Shown here: positions 55,196 to 64,000 of the stretch, piece after piece
Numbering within the stretch: position 1 is the first letter of the stretch
How the letters are laid out: each line of letters starts with the position of its first letter
Assembly (NCBI GenBank): GCA_011503125.2
Contig: WWBZ02000009.1
Coordinates: 496,001 to 560,000 of the forward strand
DNA: 64,000 nt
Direction of reading: 5' to 3'
Source: Botryosphaeria dothidea
Lineage: Eukaryota > Ascomycota > Dothideomycetes > Botryosphaeriales > Botryosphaeriaceae
Position numbers and translations under genes: made by a program
Notes under the pieces: model-generated
What the model was told of the DNA's origin: nothing
The model's input: only the letters and a program-made list of their open reading frames with translations
Databases searched by the model: none

Positions 55196-57025
55196 CTAGT
55201 TTTTTGGCATAGGGTAGCCGTAGACTTCACTGTGCATATAGTCTTCCCATTCGTTGACTTGGAGATATGCTTGCTTCCAGTTGGTCCATTTGTCGGAGTT
55301 CTGCTTCCTTCGCCAGTAGACTTTGTCCTTTCGAACCTGATATCTAAAGGTTGGTCGATTGAGCTTCTTGTCCGGAATCCACTGGAGTGTACGATGCTGG
55401 ATCGTTGCCGTGCCGTACTGGCAGAGAATCCGTGCTAGTTCCCGGAGGGAGTCGTAGTCTGCTTGCTCGCGTGCTGAGGTTCCTTGGTGGTGGCGTTCGA
55501 CGAGTGTCGTTTCTTTGGTCACCGGAAGTTCGTACTTCTTCCCGTCTTGTTCAATTCGGGTTTCCCAAAGGGTGTTCTGACGCCATCCCCAAATGACCGT
55601 AAGCGCGATGCCTTTCTGATGCGGAATCCAGATTGTTTGACTAAGATTGCCCCATTCGTCCCGTAGGTGGTTGCCAATGCCGTATCTTTCAGCGAGAACT
55701 TCTAACGAGACGAGGGTGTCTAGTTTGTCCGATGGTATAGGTGCATTATCTGACTGCGTTTCACTAGTACTCTCGTATAGTTCTCCTGTTTCGCTGTTGA
55801 CAAGTTCGTCGTCTAGAGGGAAACTATCGATGATATCGTCGGTTTCGATGACTTCTTCGTTCCTGGTCATCATACCGAAGTTTCGAGGTTCGTGGGGGTA
55901 CCATCCAGAGATATCCTTGCTGGTTTGGTGCGTCTGACAGCCGTCATCGTAACAGGCTGTCCAGTGTAGCGTATCGTGGTTGTCTTGGCGAGATGCAACC
56001 GACGCTTCACGCTGAGCGCTCGAAGTCTGCTTGTTGTCCTTCTTGCTGCGAGGGTTCTGCGGACACTTAGGAGAGAAGTGTTTGTCACTGCCGCAGGTGA
56101 TGCAGAGTCGATCCTTATAGCGCTGTTTCTGCTCATCCGTCCAGTTCGGGTTAGGTCCCTTGGGCTTCTTGTTGTTGTGACCATTGTTGCCCTTCTTGGA
56201 ATCCTGTCTGTTGGCCGCGTCGAGGGCCATAGCGTCTCCGCCTTCGAGGGTTGTTCTTTCACGGCGGGGCTTCGAGGTGTTGGATTGTCGAGAACCCATC
56301 TTCCATTCGTACATGCGACCGTCGATCTGAGACGCAAGGTCTACCATCTTCTGAAAGGTAGGTGGGTATTCGTGAGTGATCATGTTCTTCTTGACTTCGT
56401 CCTTCAGGCCTTTATAGAAGAGGTCGCGGAAAGTCTCGTCTGACCATTCGAGGTAGGCTGCAAGCTGCTGAAACTTGGTTGCGTAGACAGTTACAGATCC
56501 CATCTGTCTAACGGTCATAATATCGTTAGAGGCTTTGCGGACTTCGTCCCGATCGTTGAAAGTGGCCCTAAGGTTGTCTGCGAATCCCGTGTAGGTGTCG
56601 AAGATTTCCTTGGTCTTTGCCCGTCTCTTCTCGAGAGAGTGTTCGTTGGCTAGGTGGTCGCGAAGGTATGGTTCCATCCATGCTTCTGCCGTTCCTCTGA
56701 GGTAGGTTGATGCGAAGAGCACTTCTTCGGCGTCGTTGTCGAATTGTGCTTGGTTAAACTGGAGGTAGCGTTGCATCTGGAGTAGGAAGGATTGGAGCTT
56801 CTTCCTGTCCCCATCGAACTTCTCGGGTGCCGCTACTTTAACCTTAGTAGCGCTCCGCTTTGTCGTGTGCTCGATCAGTCGAGCGTTCTGAGCTTTCAAC
56901 TCCTCGATGAGTTGTAAGAGCTCAGCTCTGGTAGGCTCTGTTTGCAGCGCGGGCGGAGCACGCCCTGGGGCACCCTCAGCGCGGCCCTCCGTTGGGTCGA
57001 CGTCCATCTGAGATCCTGGTGCCAT
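55196..57025 (-). CDS. Gypsy B gag protein with long C-terminal extension
   Basis: 609 residues from ATG 57025 to TAG 55196-55198. A short coiled-coil-like segment (LLQLIEELKAQNARL) precedes the capsid-like region (about 65-240) and the zinc knuckle CITCGSDKHFSPKC (Cys308, Cys311, His316, Cys321). About 275 further residues follow, including WTACYDDGCQTH and aromatic-rich segments, which is longer than a usual Gypsy gag. The end reads CCA AAA AAC TAG, placing a slippery A AAA AAC against the stop. The extension may be translated in both gag and gag-pol products; its role is unknown. Confidence 0.9.
   Translation of the reverse strand: MAPGSQMDVDPTEGRAEGAPGRAPPALQTEPTRAELLQLIEELKAQNARLIEHTTKRSATKVKVAAPEKFDGDRKKLQSFLLQMQRYLQFNQAQFDNDAEEVLFASTYLRGTAEAWMEPYLRDHLANEHSLEKRRAKTKEIFDTYTGFADNLRATFNDRDEVRKASNDIMTVRQMGSVTVYATKFQQLAAYLEWSDETFRDLFYKGLKDEVKKNMITHEYPPTFQKMVDLASQIDGRMYEWKMGSRQSNTSKPRRERTTLEGGDAMALDAANRQDSKKGNNGHNNKKPKGPNPNWTDEQKQRYKDRLCITCGSDKHFSPKCPQNPRSKKDNKQTSSAQREASVASRQDNHDTLHWTACYDDGCQTHQTSKDISGWYPHEPRNFGMMTRNEEVIETDDIIDSFPLDDELVNSETGELYESTSETQSDNAPIPSDKLDTLVSLEVLAERYGIGNHLRDEWGNLSQTIWIPHQKGIALTVIWGWRQNTLWETRIEQDGKKYELPVTKETTLVERHHQGTSAREQADYDSLRELARILCQYGTATIQHRTLQWIPDKKLNRPTFRYQVRKDKVYWRRKQNSDKWTNWKQAYLQVNEWEDYMHSEVYGYPMPKN
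55199..55205 (-). promoter_or_regulatory. Predicted -1 frameshift heptamer, Gypsy B gag/pol
   Basis: The minus strand reads A AAA AAC directly followed by the gag TAG. Slipping one base back gives AAA AAA CTA GAC GGC.. and runs open through ATG 55181 into pol. A possible downstream stem pairs GGCCCT (about 55192-55187) with AGGGGCC about 30 nt later, with a bulge. The same heptamer is used in Gypsy A. Confidence 0.7.
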
Positions 57026-57122
57026 TGTATGCTTTCCCTAAACGCGTTAGGCGGGGTGATACTTAACCTAATAACTCGTTCTTCCTGAACGGTCCCTCTC
57101 CTTGCAAGGATGGTGGTCAAAG

Positions 57123-57600
57123 TGTAACGAGCGGGCCTCTACCTCTAAGGATCCAAACACCAAAGAGGGTGGAAACCTGTCGAGGGTTTTCCTTGAGTGG
57201 GTACAAGAAGAGGTACGTGAGGAACGAGTAGACGACTGAAGACTGAGCACTGCGTGCGAAGGCCTTGTTACTAATAATTGGTGCTGAATTGTTATTGAAG
57301 TTGACCACGAAGGTCAAAGCTATCTAGAGAGCGTGGTTTATATACGTAGGAGAGTTCTATACAATCTATGTGCTCAATAGGCGGGTTGCGCTCAATGGCG
57401 CGTAGTCTTCTGAGCGAGCTGTTGTGATTGAGCAGGATGGCTCAGTAGGTGGGGCCCGCTCAGGCAGCCTTGGCAATCTGAGCGGGTGGGTCTAGTTGAG
57501 CGCGAGGTCACGTGACCTCGGATCTTTATGACCCCGACTTCTGTTGTTCCGGCGGGGCTGATCCCTAACTTCCTCAACCTGTGGAGGCTGCGCCGTAACA
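57123..57600 (-). repeat. Gypsy B 5' LTR
   Basis: It is 478 bp and matches 49587-50064 except for an AACAATT/AATAATT site. It contains the GTCACGTGAC palindrome. Confidence 0.92.
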
Positions 57601-57605
57601 TATAG

Positions 57606-57719
57606 ATATCCGAGGAAGTATTAATCCGAGGATATTAGGTATAATTAATACCTTCTATATTTCCGTAAGAAGATTCTAGAAATAAGTAATATCTAAGGTA
57701 GTAAGGAAATAGTCTAATA
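57606..57719 (-). repeat. copia-1 3' LTR, part 3
   Basis: It continues the LTR after Gypsy B (ATATCCGAGG) and ends AGTCTAATA, a decayed AGTCTGACA. It is more AT-rich than the right LTR. Confidence 0.85.
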
Positions 57720-57731
57720 TACCCCCTTTAC

Positions 57732-60700
57732 GACGTATACGTATTAGAAGAGTCGTAATAGTAAAAGTAGTATTAAGTATAAGAAATTAAGTAGAGTAGT
57801 TAGTTATCTTATAATTTAGTAGTAATATCTTCGAGTCTAATCTATTAAAGAAAGTATTAATATTTCTATTTATTAAGAGGTTTCGTAAGTCTATCTATAA
57901 TTATTTCTGTAGTAGGGGTCTAGGAGATTAAGATATTGCCTTATTATACTTCCTAGCGTAGCTAGTAGCTATAGATTTAGACGTAACGAAGTTTCGTAAT
58001 AAGCTTATAGGTCTCTTTATTAAGTAGGCGGATTATTTAAGTATTATTATACTAGATCTTTATCTAATATCTAGTCGAGAAGTCGATTACTTTAAAGAGG
58101 TTTTCCTACTATATAGTTTCCTTAGCGGTAGTTAAGAGAGCGAGTAATTCCGCTTCGGTACTACTAGTCGTAATAGTACGTTATTTAGCTACTTTCTAGT
58201 TAATAGCTCCTCTAAAGAGTCGGAAGAGAAAGCCTTAAATACTCTTTCTTATATCGATATCTAAGGTAAAGAAGGCGTCGTTAGAAGTAATAAATAGATC
58301 CTTAGTAGACTAAGTAAAGCCTAAGAACGTAAGCGCGTAGCTTTAAGTATATAATAGATATTTAAGAACTCGTTAAGCTAGATAAAGGTGCTAAGCTAAG
58401 GGATTCTATAGGTGTTTAGAGAGTCGTAATACTACGTATATAATATCTAGTCTAGTATAGACTATAGCGTAGTTAATTAATCCGACTTTCTACTAAAAAG
58501 TATATATATCTTAATCCGTAGCTTTATCGGGATTCTAAGTAATAGGTTTATTAGGAGGGAGAGGAACTAAGCGCTTCGAGTCCTCTTTAACGTTAAATTT
58601 CGCGGTAAGTTTAGCGATATAGGAGTCTTAGTATAGCTAGAGTTTACGCTCGTCCCTATTTCGAATAATTCTAATTACTAGGAACTATTAGATTTCGCCG
58701 AGGTATCGTATTTCGTAGATTTTAAAGAGCTTACGTTAGAATTCGTCGATATAGGTAGTATAATCTCTATAGTAGATAATAACGATATTATCCACGAAGA
58801 AGAATAGGACTATATATTCGTTTATAAATAGGTAAGGAGCTTCTAGCACTTTAGTAAGGCCGAGATTTTAAAGTATTTTTAATAAGTGCTTTTGCTAGAG
58901 AGCTAGTAATTATTTAAGTCTATATAGTACTCGTAGGAGTAGGAGAACGAGTCCGTCCTTAATATTTATACCTAGTAGTGGTTTATAGTATATTTCCTTA
59001 TTAATTAGGACGTGTAGATATATATTAATAACGTCGTACTGCCTTAATTTAAGGTCGAAAGTAGTTATAATTGCTATAAGTCCTCTAAAGATTCGTATAG
59101 TAAGCGTAGTAGCGTAGATATCCTAAGTAGTTAATTAAAGGTCTCCTCTAATATAGAGTCGAGCTTTGAACTTAATAAGGTATCCTTCTTCGTTAAACTT
59201 ATACTTAAATACCTAGGTAAGTAGAATAATCCGTTTCTTTGCCTTATATGCTTGTATAATAGGGACTTCTATCTAGGTCTAAATTTGCTTAAGTTTCTTA
59301 ATTTCCTCAAGGAGTGAGGCTAAAAAATCGTCCTTAAATGGATAATTAAGGAGTTCCTTGAAGTTCTTTAGCTCTAGTAGAAGATTGTCTCGATGAACTT
59401 TAGACTTAGGTTTTAGAGTGTTAATTATAGCTAAGAACGCGTTATAGAAAGTCGATTTTAGTTATTCTTAAGCTTAAGCAAGTGTTGTAGTATATACTTC
59501 TTTTCGTAGTTTTCGAGGCTTTTTGAAAGGGTCATTGCTATAGTTTGGATTTTGATTCCGAGAACTCCGTAAGCTGTTTTCTAGAATAATAGTTTCTTTA
59601 GTGAATGTGGCTAAGATATCTGCTCCTCGTGGTGCTCTATTGCCGGGAGCAGCGCCTGGTTGCGGTGGAGTATCATATTAAGCAGGGAGTAGAGGTCCAA
59701 GTCGTTGTTCAGTTTGCTCTTGCTCTTGTTCTTATTCTTATTCTTGTTCTTCTTCTTCTGATTCGAGAGGTCCTACTTTAGGTTCTACTGATTCTGAAGG
59801 TGTAGGTAACGTTTAAGTTGATGGGTCTTTCTCGGCTTAAGATTGGTTTGTTGTCTGATTAAGAGTAGATGATTTAGGTTCTTCCTAAGGTATAAGACCA
59901 TAGATTAATGGCAGAGCAGGAGTATTGAGAGTCTCAATTATCTCCTTTCCAAGGGTTTTACCGATATCAGTCTCTGATGGATCGAAGAAGCCAACAAGAT
60001 ATCCGATGAATACTCGCTCAGCAAGCTTATAAGTGCGTAGAAGATCTTTGCGTAGAGAGTAGGCTTTGCATCCGTAGGCTTTAAGATGCGAGAGATTTGG
60101 TCTATTGCCAGTGACTCTTTTAAAAGGAGTGATCCAGCCGAGTTTCTTGAGTGGGGTCCTGTTGTAGATATATGCGGCGGCTCGGATGGTTTTAGGCCAT
60201 AGTCGTTCTGGAAGGTTTGCGCTAATTCGTATGGCTCGTGCTCTAATAAGAAGTACACCCCCTGAGCGTTTAGAGTATCCGTTTTGCTCGGGTGTTGCAG
60301 GAGCTAAGGTTTTAAGGGTAATTCTATGATCCATGAGATAGGAGAGAAAGGTATTTCCGAGTGTAGTTTTTCTATTAGTTCTGAAGAAGATGGCCTTGCC
60401 TTGGTAGCGAATCTTAATAATTTTAAGTCTATAGATGGCTAGTTCAGAAGTATCTAATTTATGCCGGTATGTGAATGGGAGGATGAAGTTTGATGATGAG
60501 CAAGCAAGATGAGCTATCCATTTATCTCCGTTATAAGCTGGTGTGAGCTAGAGAAGATCGAATGTAACGCGTGAGAAAGGCTTAGTTGGTTCTTCTTCTT
60601 TGTCTGAAGATCGAGAGACGATTCTGTGAGCCTTTGATAGAGCATAGGTTTCGTAGTACTGGAGTGGTTGTTCAGATGGTGATAGAGTGATTTGTGTTCC

Positions 60701-62275
60701 TTCGGTGGATTCTTCGAGATGTTGAAGAGTTTCCTGGCTAGCGTGGCCAAGGATGCGGTGCTAGTTGGTGATGTGTGCGGCTTTGGTTACGAAAGCAGTT
60801 GGTTGAGTTGCGAGGAGTGTTGAATAATGAGCTTGAAGAGGTGCTGCATTTCGTTCAAGGTAGAAGTGTCCGTTATGTCGTTCAGTGAAGAAGAGCGTCT
60901 AATTGTTCTTGCTGAGAGTTCCAGTCCTTGGGTTCCAGTCGATTCCTGCTTCAAGAGCTTTGTTAAGCGATATAAGATTGGCCATGAAAGATGGAGACAT
61001 TGCAACATCTTGGAGAGTGATATGCCCTTTGCCAGATGGTGTCTTGACGTTAATAGTAACTATCCTATAGGCAGTAATTAGTGCAGTTGTTTCTCCGCAG
61101 GTGAGGTATTCGTCTGGTTTAGCAGCTCTGGTTTATTTGAATCTATCCTACATGGATCGGTTGTAGATATGATGATCGGTTCCAGAGTCGAGAATCCAGG
61201 ATGACTGAAGAGAAGTATTGGCTCTCCTTATAGAGTGGCTAATAACAGAGAATGAGGCGACCTCGATTGAAGGGGATTTGCTTTGAACGTTGGGTGTTGG
61301 AGTTGCAGTCGTATTGGATGGAGAACCTAGTTGTTTTTCCTTTTCTCGATTTAGTGCATAATCGATTCGTGCCTTGATTTTTGGATCCTTGAGTTTCTCG
61401 TTAATACGTGTTTGAACTGCTTTATTTGGTTTCCAGTGCTTAGGCCGTATATCCTCGTTTAGGTAGAAACAGTCCTTATACCAGTGATTGAGTCCATAGA
61501 TACAAGGTGGCTTTTCGTTATTTTCCTGTTCCTTGCCCTTAAAAGTGGCCGGGAAGGCTGAGTGCTTCGAGGATTTGGATGGTTTCTCGAGATTCTCGAT
61601 TCGTAGATATTGCCTGTAGTCTTCAACAGCTTTATAAAGGGTTAGCTTAGTTTCTTGGCCTCGTAGAAGGTGCAATTCCATCTAAGAGTAGGTAGAATCG
61701 ATTCCTCGAAGAGAGAGGAGAAAGTCTCTGACTGGTCGGTCGTCTTTGACTTGTGGCAAGTCGCGTTGCTTGGCTTTGGTGTAGACCTCTTCCCAAGATT
61801 AAAGCCATTTCTTAATATTCTAGTTAGATGGACCTCGCTTGAGCTGATTGTACTACTATTCGAGTTCTAGATCTATAGCTTCGTTAGTTGGTGCAAGTTT
61901 AGCTTTGAGCGTTGTTAGATAGGTCTAAGGATAATTGTCCGAATCCGTGTTGCTAATATACGGGAGTAGATTTATGGCGATTGAGTCCTAGATGTAGGTT
62001 ACAAGATTAGCAAGTACCTTTTGTTATTTTTCGTAAAGTACGTAGTCTACGCGATAGTTGCTTATCTTATAGTTATAAGTAAGCTTTTTATTAGTAGTAA
62101 CTGTGCCTTGAATTATTAGTTTCTTAGGTTTAGTTATGCCCTAAGGTTTGGTTGTTAGTGAAGGATTAACGAGGCTCTAGATGTTAGTGTTCTGGGCTCT
62201 TCCTTTCACCAGGAATAACTAGTAATTCTAGTCCGAAGACTTGGTAAGTATATGGGATTTGGTGGAGTCTCCCAT
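57732..62275 (-). pseudogene. copia-1 gag-pol polyprotein, stop-interrupted
   Basis: One frame starts near ATG 62275 (MGDSTKSHIL). A gag region includes a knuckle-like CIYGLNHWYKDC (about 61500-61465, second Cys replaced by Tyr). Then protease ILDSGTDHH (about 61195), the integrase core (TPEQNGYSKRSGG and an LSHLKAYGCKAY block, 60334-59885), and RT/RNase H remnants (59300-57750). The 57750-59500 part is far more TpA-rich and stop-dense than 59500-62500, so decay is uneven. A RT FVDD-type block is faintly recognisable near 58785. Not functional. Confidence 0.82.
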
Positions 62276-62495
62276 GTTGTTAGTGAGTTGTTGTTGATCT
62301 AGTTGGATTCGAGCAGAGGTGGTAGCCAGTATGGCTCCGTGTTGAGTTGTTGGTTTAGTCGCCGTAGCCTGTAACCGGGCAGAAGCCGTAGATGATAGCA
62401 GTTGCGTGTTAGTAAAGAGTACTCAGTTGAGTAGGAGAGTTGATCAGCAAAGAGCTAAGAAGTGGGGTAGTCTTGGCGTCCAGCCGTAGCGTCCC

Positions 62496-62508
62496 CCGGG
62501 CTTATAAC
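62496..62508 (-). promoter_or_regulatory. copia-1 primer-binding site
   Basis: Minus strand GTTATAAGCCCGG directly after the 5' LTR, identical to the sites at 30550-30562 and 63981-63993. Confidence 0.7.
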
Positions 62509-62748
62509 TGTTGGATTTGAGAGTAAAGAGTTGTGAGGTTAGAAAAGAGAGTAGATTCTGCCTGTCTCCTGAGAGGGAGGTTGGTAGGCTTGCTTATATA
62601 TATAAGTGATAACTAAATAACCGAGGGAGTGTAGATATCCGAGGAAGTGTTGATCCGAGGATATTGGGCATGATTAATACCTTCCATGTTTCCGTGAGAA
62701 GATTCTAGAAATGAGTGATATCTGAGGTAGTAAGGAAATAGTCTGATA
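62509..62748 (-). repeat. copia-1 5' LTR
   Basis: 240 bp, TGTTGGATTTGAGAG..AGTCTGATA on the plus strand. The same family gives the solo LTRs at 14925-15176 and 23529-23768. Confidence 0.9.
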
Positions 62749-62753
62749 GATAT

Positions 62754-63965
62754 CTATACTAGAGAAGGAAGCCGAAGCGAAAGTATATACTAAGGCCGTC
62801 CTAGAAGCCCCGAATAGTCAAGTATCTATATATTCCGACGCCTCACAACTTCCTAACGGAAAAGGAATAGGAATAGAAATAGGAATACTAGACCTTAGCC
62901 AATCTCGAGACTTAATATAATAAGAACTAGTTAGGAACTACGGTCCTAACTACCTCGTTTATAACGGCGAACTATAAGGTATTACAAATGCCCTCGAATT
63001 TACTAGCAAACGTAGATATAAAAACCGAGAAATAAGAGTCTATGCGGATAACTAAGCCCCACTCTTACGGCTATAAACCCTAGCTAATACTCCTAGCCAA
63101 GACTAATAAATCCGGGCAGTAAAAGCAGCAAAAATCCTACAGGACAAGGGGAACAAAATCTCTCTAGAATGGGTACCTGGATATAAAGATATCCTTGGAA
63201 ATAAAACGGCGGATAAACTAGTAAAAGAAGCTACTAGACTACCTATATCGAGCTCGAAAAATAGCGTAGCCTTCTACGGAATGCAGCTAAAGGAAGAGCT
63301 TTATAAAGAGTAGGAAAAGAAGCTTAAAAACACCTTAGCCTCTACCTATAAGAAACTATACGGCTATTAAGTTAAACGGAAACTAAAAGCCCCTTTAAAA
63401 GAGCGAGAATTAGCCTCCGCCTTTTACCAACTAAAGATAGGATACGGATACTTTAGATCCTACCTCTTTAGGTTTAAACACGCCGAAACCGATAGGTGCC
63501 TATACACGAATATAGTAAAACAAACACCTAGACATCTCTTACTAAAATGCCTAAAATACTCCTACGAAAGAAGGAGTATAAAGGATATACTTAGAAGAGA
63601 CTATCTAGACCTAAAAGAGCTTCTTACCTCGATAAAAGGAATATCTAGTACGCTAGATTTTCTAAAATAAATAAAGATATCTATATAGAGATAGTATCTA
63701 GAAAATAGCTCGGCGGAGCTCTAAATAAACGTATACCTACCGTATTTTCTTTTACTTTCCTTATCTCTATTTCTCCTTTATTTCCTTTGGCTACTAGCCT
63801 GTTTAGGCGATAGACGCTATACCGTTTACTATACCTAAATTACCCACCTTTACTAAAAAGAGGTATTACCCTTCTATAGCTACGAGTTCTAGAAAACTCC
63901 GTCTTTAATAGTCATAGGCTGAAAAAAGGACGTAAAACTAAATAAATAAATAAATAAATAAATAA
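62754..63965 (+). mobile_element. Tad1-like LINE, segment 3 of 3 (RNase H, 3' end)
   Basis: The reading resumes with ISILEKEAEAKVYTKAV, then RNase H motifs YSDASQLPNGKGIGI (about 62835-62880) and LEWVPGYKDILGNKTADKL (about 63160-63215), a terminal H..C-type module (CLKYSYERRS, about 63548) and a 3' UTR. The 3' tail is (AAAT)n at about 63939-63965, followed by the 12-bp TSD. Stops are less dense than in segments 1 and 2. Confidence 0.85.
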
Positions 63966-63980
63966 CCCACTTGTTTAATA
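63966..63980 (+). mobile_element. copia-3 5' LTR, last part
   Basis: CCCACTTGTTTA repeats 33052-33063 as the LINE TSD, followed by ATA. Together with 32911-33063 this completes a 156-bp LTR matching the solo copy at 12558-12716. Confidence 0.78.
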
Positions 63981-63993
63981 GTTATAAGCCCGG
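63981..63993 (+). promoter_or_regulatory. copia-3 primer-binding site
   Basis: GTTATAAGCCCGG directly after the reconstructed LTR, as in the other two Copia elements. It implies that the copia-3 internal region continues to the right of the window. Confidence 0.65.
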
Positions 63994-64000
63994 AGTCACT

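Larger units (their letters stand above)
49587..57600 (-). mobile_element. Ty3/Gypsy retrotransposon 'Gypsy B', apparently intact, TSD TATAG
   Basis: It is 8014 bp with two 478-bp LTRs that differ at a single site noticed by eye. The TATAG duplication is perfect (49582-49586 and 57601-57605). Gag (609 codons) and pol (1638 codons from its first ATG) are uninterrupted on the minus strand, with a -1 frameshift heptamer between them. A polypurine AAGGGGGGGGATAG lies at 50065-50078. Near its 3' LTR is a spliced gene on the plus strand. This is the youngest layer of the nest and could still be active. Confidence 0.93.
43650..62748 (-). mobile_element. Copia-type retrotransposon 'copia-1' with two Gypsy elements in its left LTR, TSD RATAT
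   Basis: The left LTR is split into 43650-43761, 49574-49586 and 57606-57719 (239 bp in sum). The right LTR is 62509-62748 (240 bp). The internal region 57720-62508 encodes a minus-strand Copia polyprotein. A polypurine AAAGGGGGTA adjoins the left LTR and a primer-binding site adjoins the right LTR. Without the nested Gypsy elements it is about 5.3 kb. Confidence 0.9.

Overview
The window looks like a chromosomal segment of a filamentous ascomycete (Pezizomycotina). Evidence: short 47-83 nt introns with GT..AG ends and CTAAC/CTGAC branch sites, a dispersed 5S-like rRNA fragment, fungal families (rhodopsin-domain membrane protein, patatin-like and DUF7730-like proteins), fungal Ty3/Gypsy elements with chromodomains, a Tad1-like LINE, and C-to-T/G-to-A decay resembling repeat-induced point mutation (RIP). 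Species is not identifiable by eye.

Region 1-12.5 kb is gene-bearing. It holds the 3' part of a repeat-rich, probably GPI-anchored surface protein (1-2611). A short-chain dehydrogenase (4219-5190, +), a Baeyer-Villiger-type flavin monooxygenase (6642-8871, -) and a medium-chain alcohol dehydrogenase/quinone reductase-like gene (10235-11701, +) follow. These three neighbouring oxidoreductases could act on one carbonyl/alcohol substrate, but that is inference. The monooxygenase needs 10 exons, including a 6-nt microexon and a GC-AG intron, to read through.

Region 12.5-25.5 kb is a graveyard with one good gene. It has solo LTRs with target-site duplications (TSDs), a 5'-truncated LINE, a patatin-like pseudogene, a DUF7730-like pseudogene, an intact seven-helix rhodopsin-domain gene (21418-22767), and two stop-ridden hypothetical genes.

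Region 25.5-64 kb is almost wholly transposons. A Copia element (25492-30851, TSD GATGC) and a Tc1/mariner element (30997-32339) precede a nest of about 31 kb. The nest order, outermost first, is: a Copia 5' LTR (starts 32911, resumes 63966, primer-binding site at 63981, element continues beyond the window); a Tad1-like LINE (33064-63965, 12-bp TSD); inside it a Gypsy element 'C' (35835-41875, TSD GAAAC) and a Copia element 'copia-1' (43650-62748, TSD RATAT); inside copia-1's left LTR two further Gypsy elements, 'A' (43762-49568, TSD ATAAC) and 'B' (49587-57600, TSD TATAG). Each insertion reconstitutes the interrupted element when removed. Mutational decay increases from inner to outer layers. 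Gypsy B has intact gag and pol and near-identical LTRs. On its opposite strand, over the 3' end of pol, lies a spliced gene for a Zn2Cys6-coiled-coil protein. This is the most unusual item in the window.
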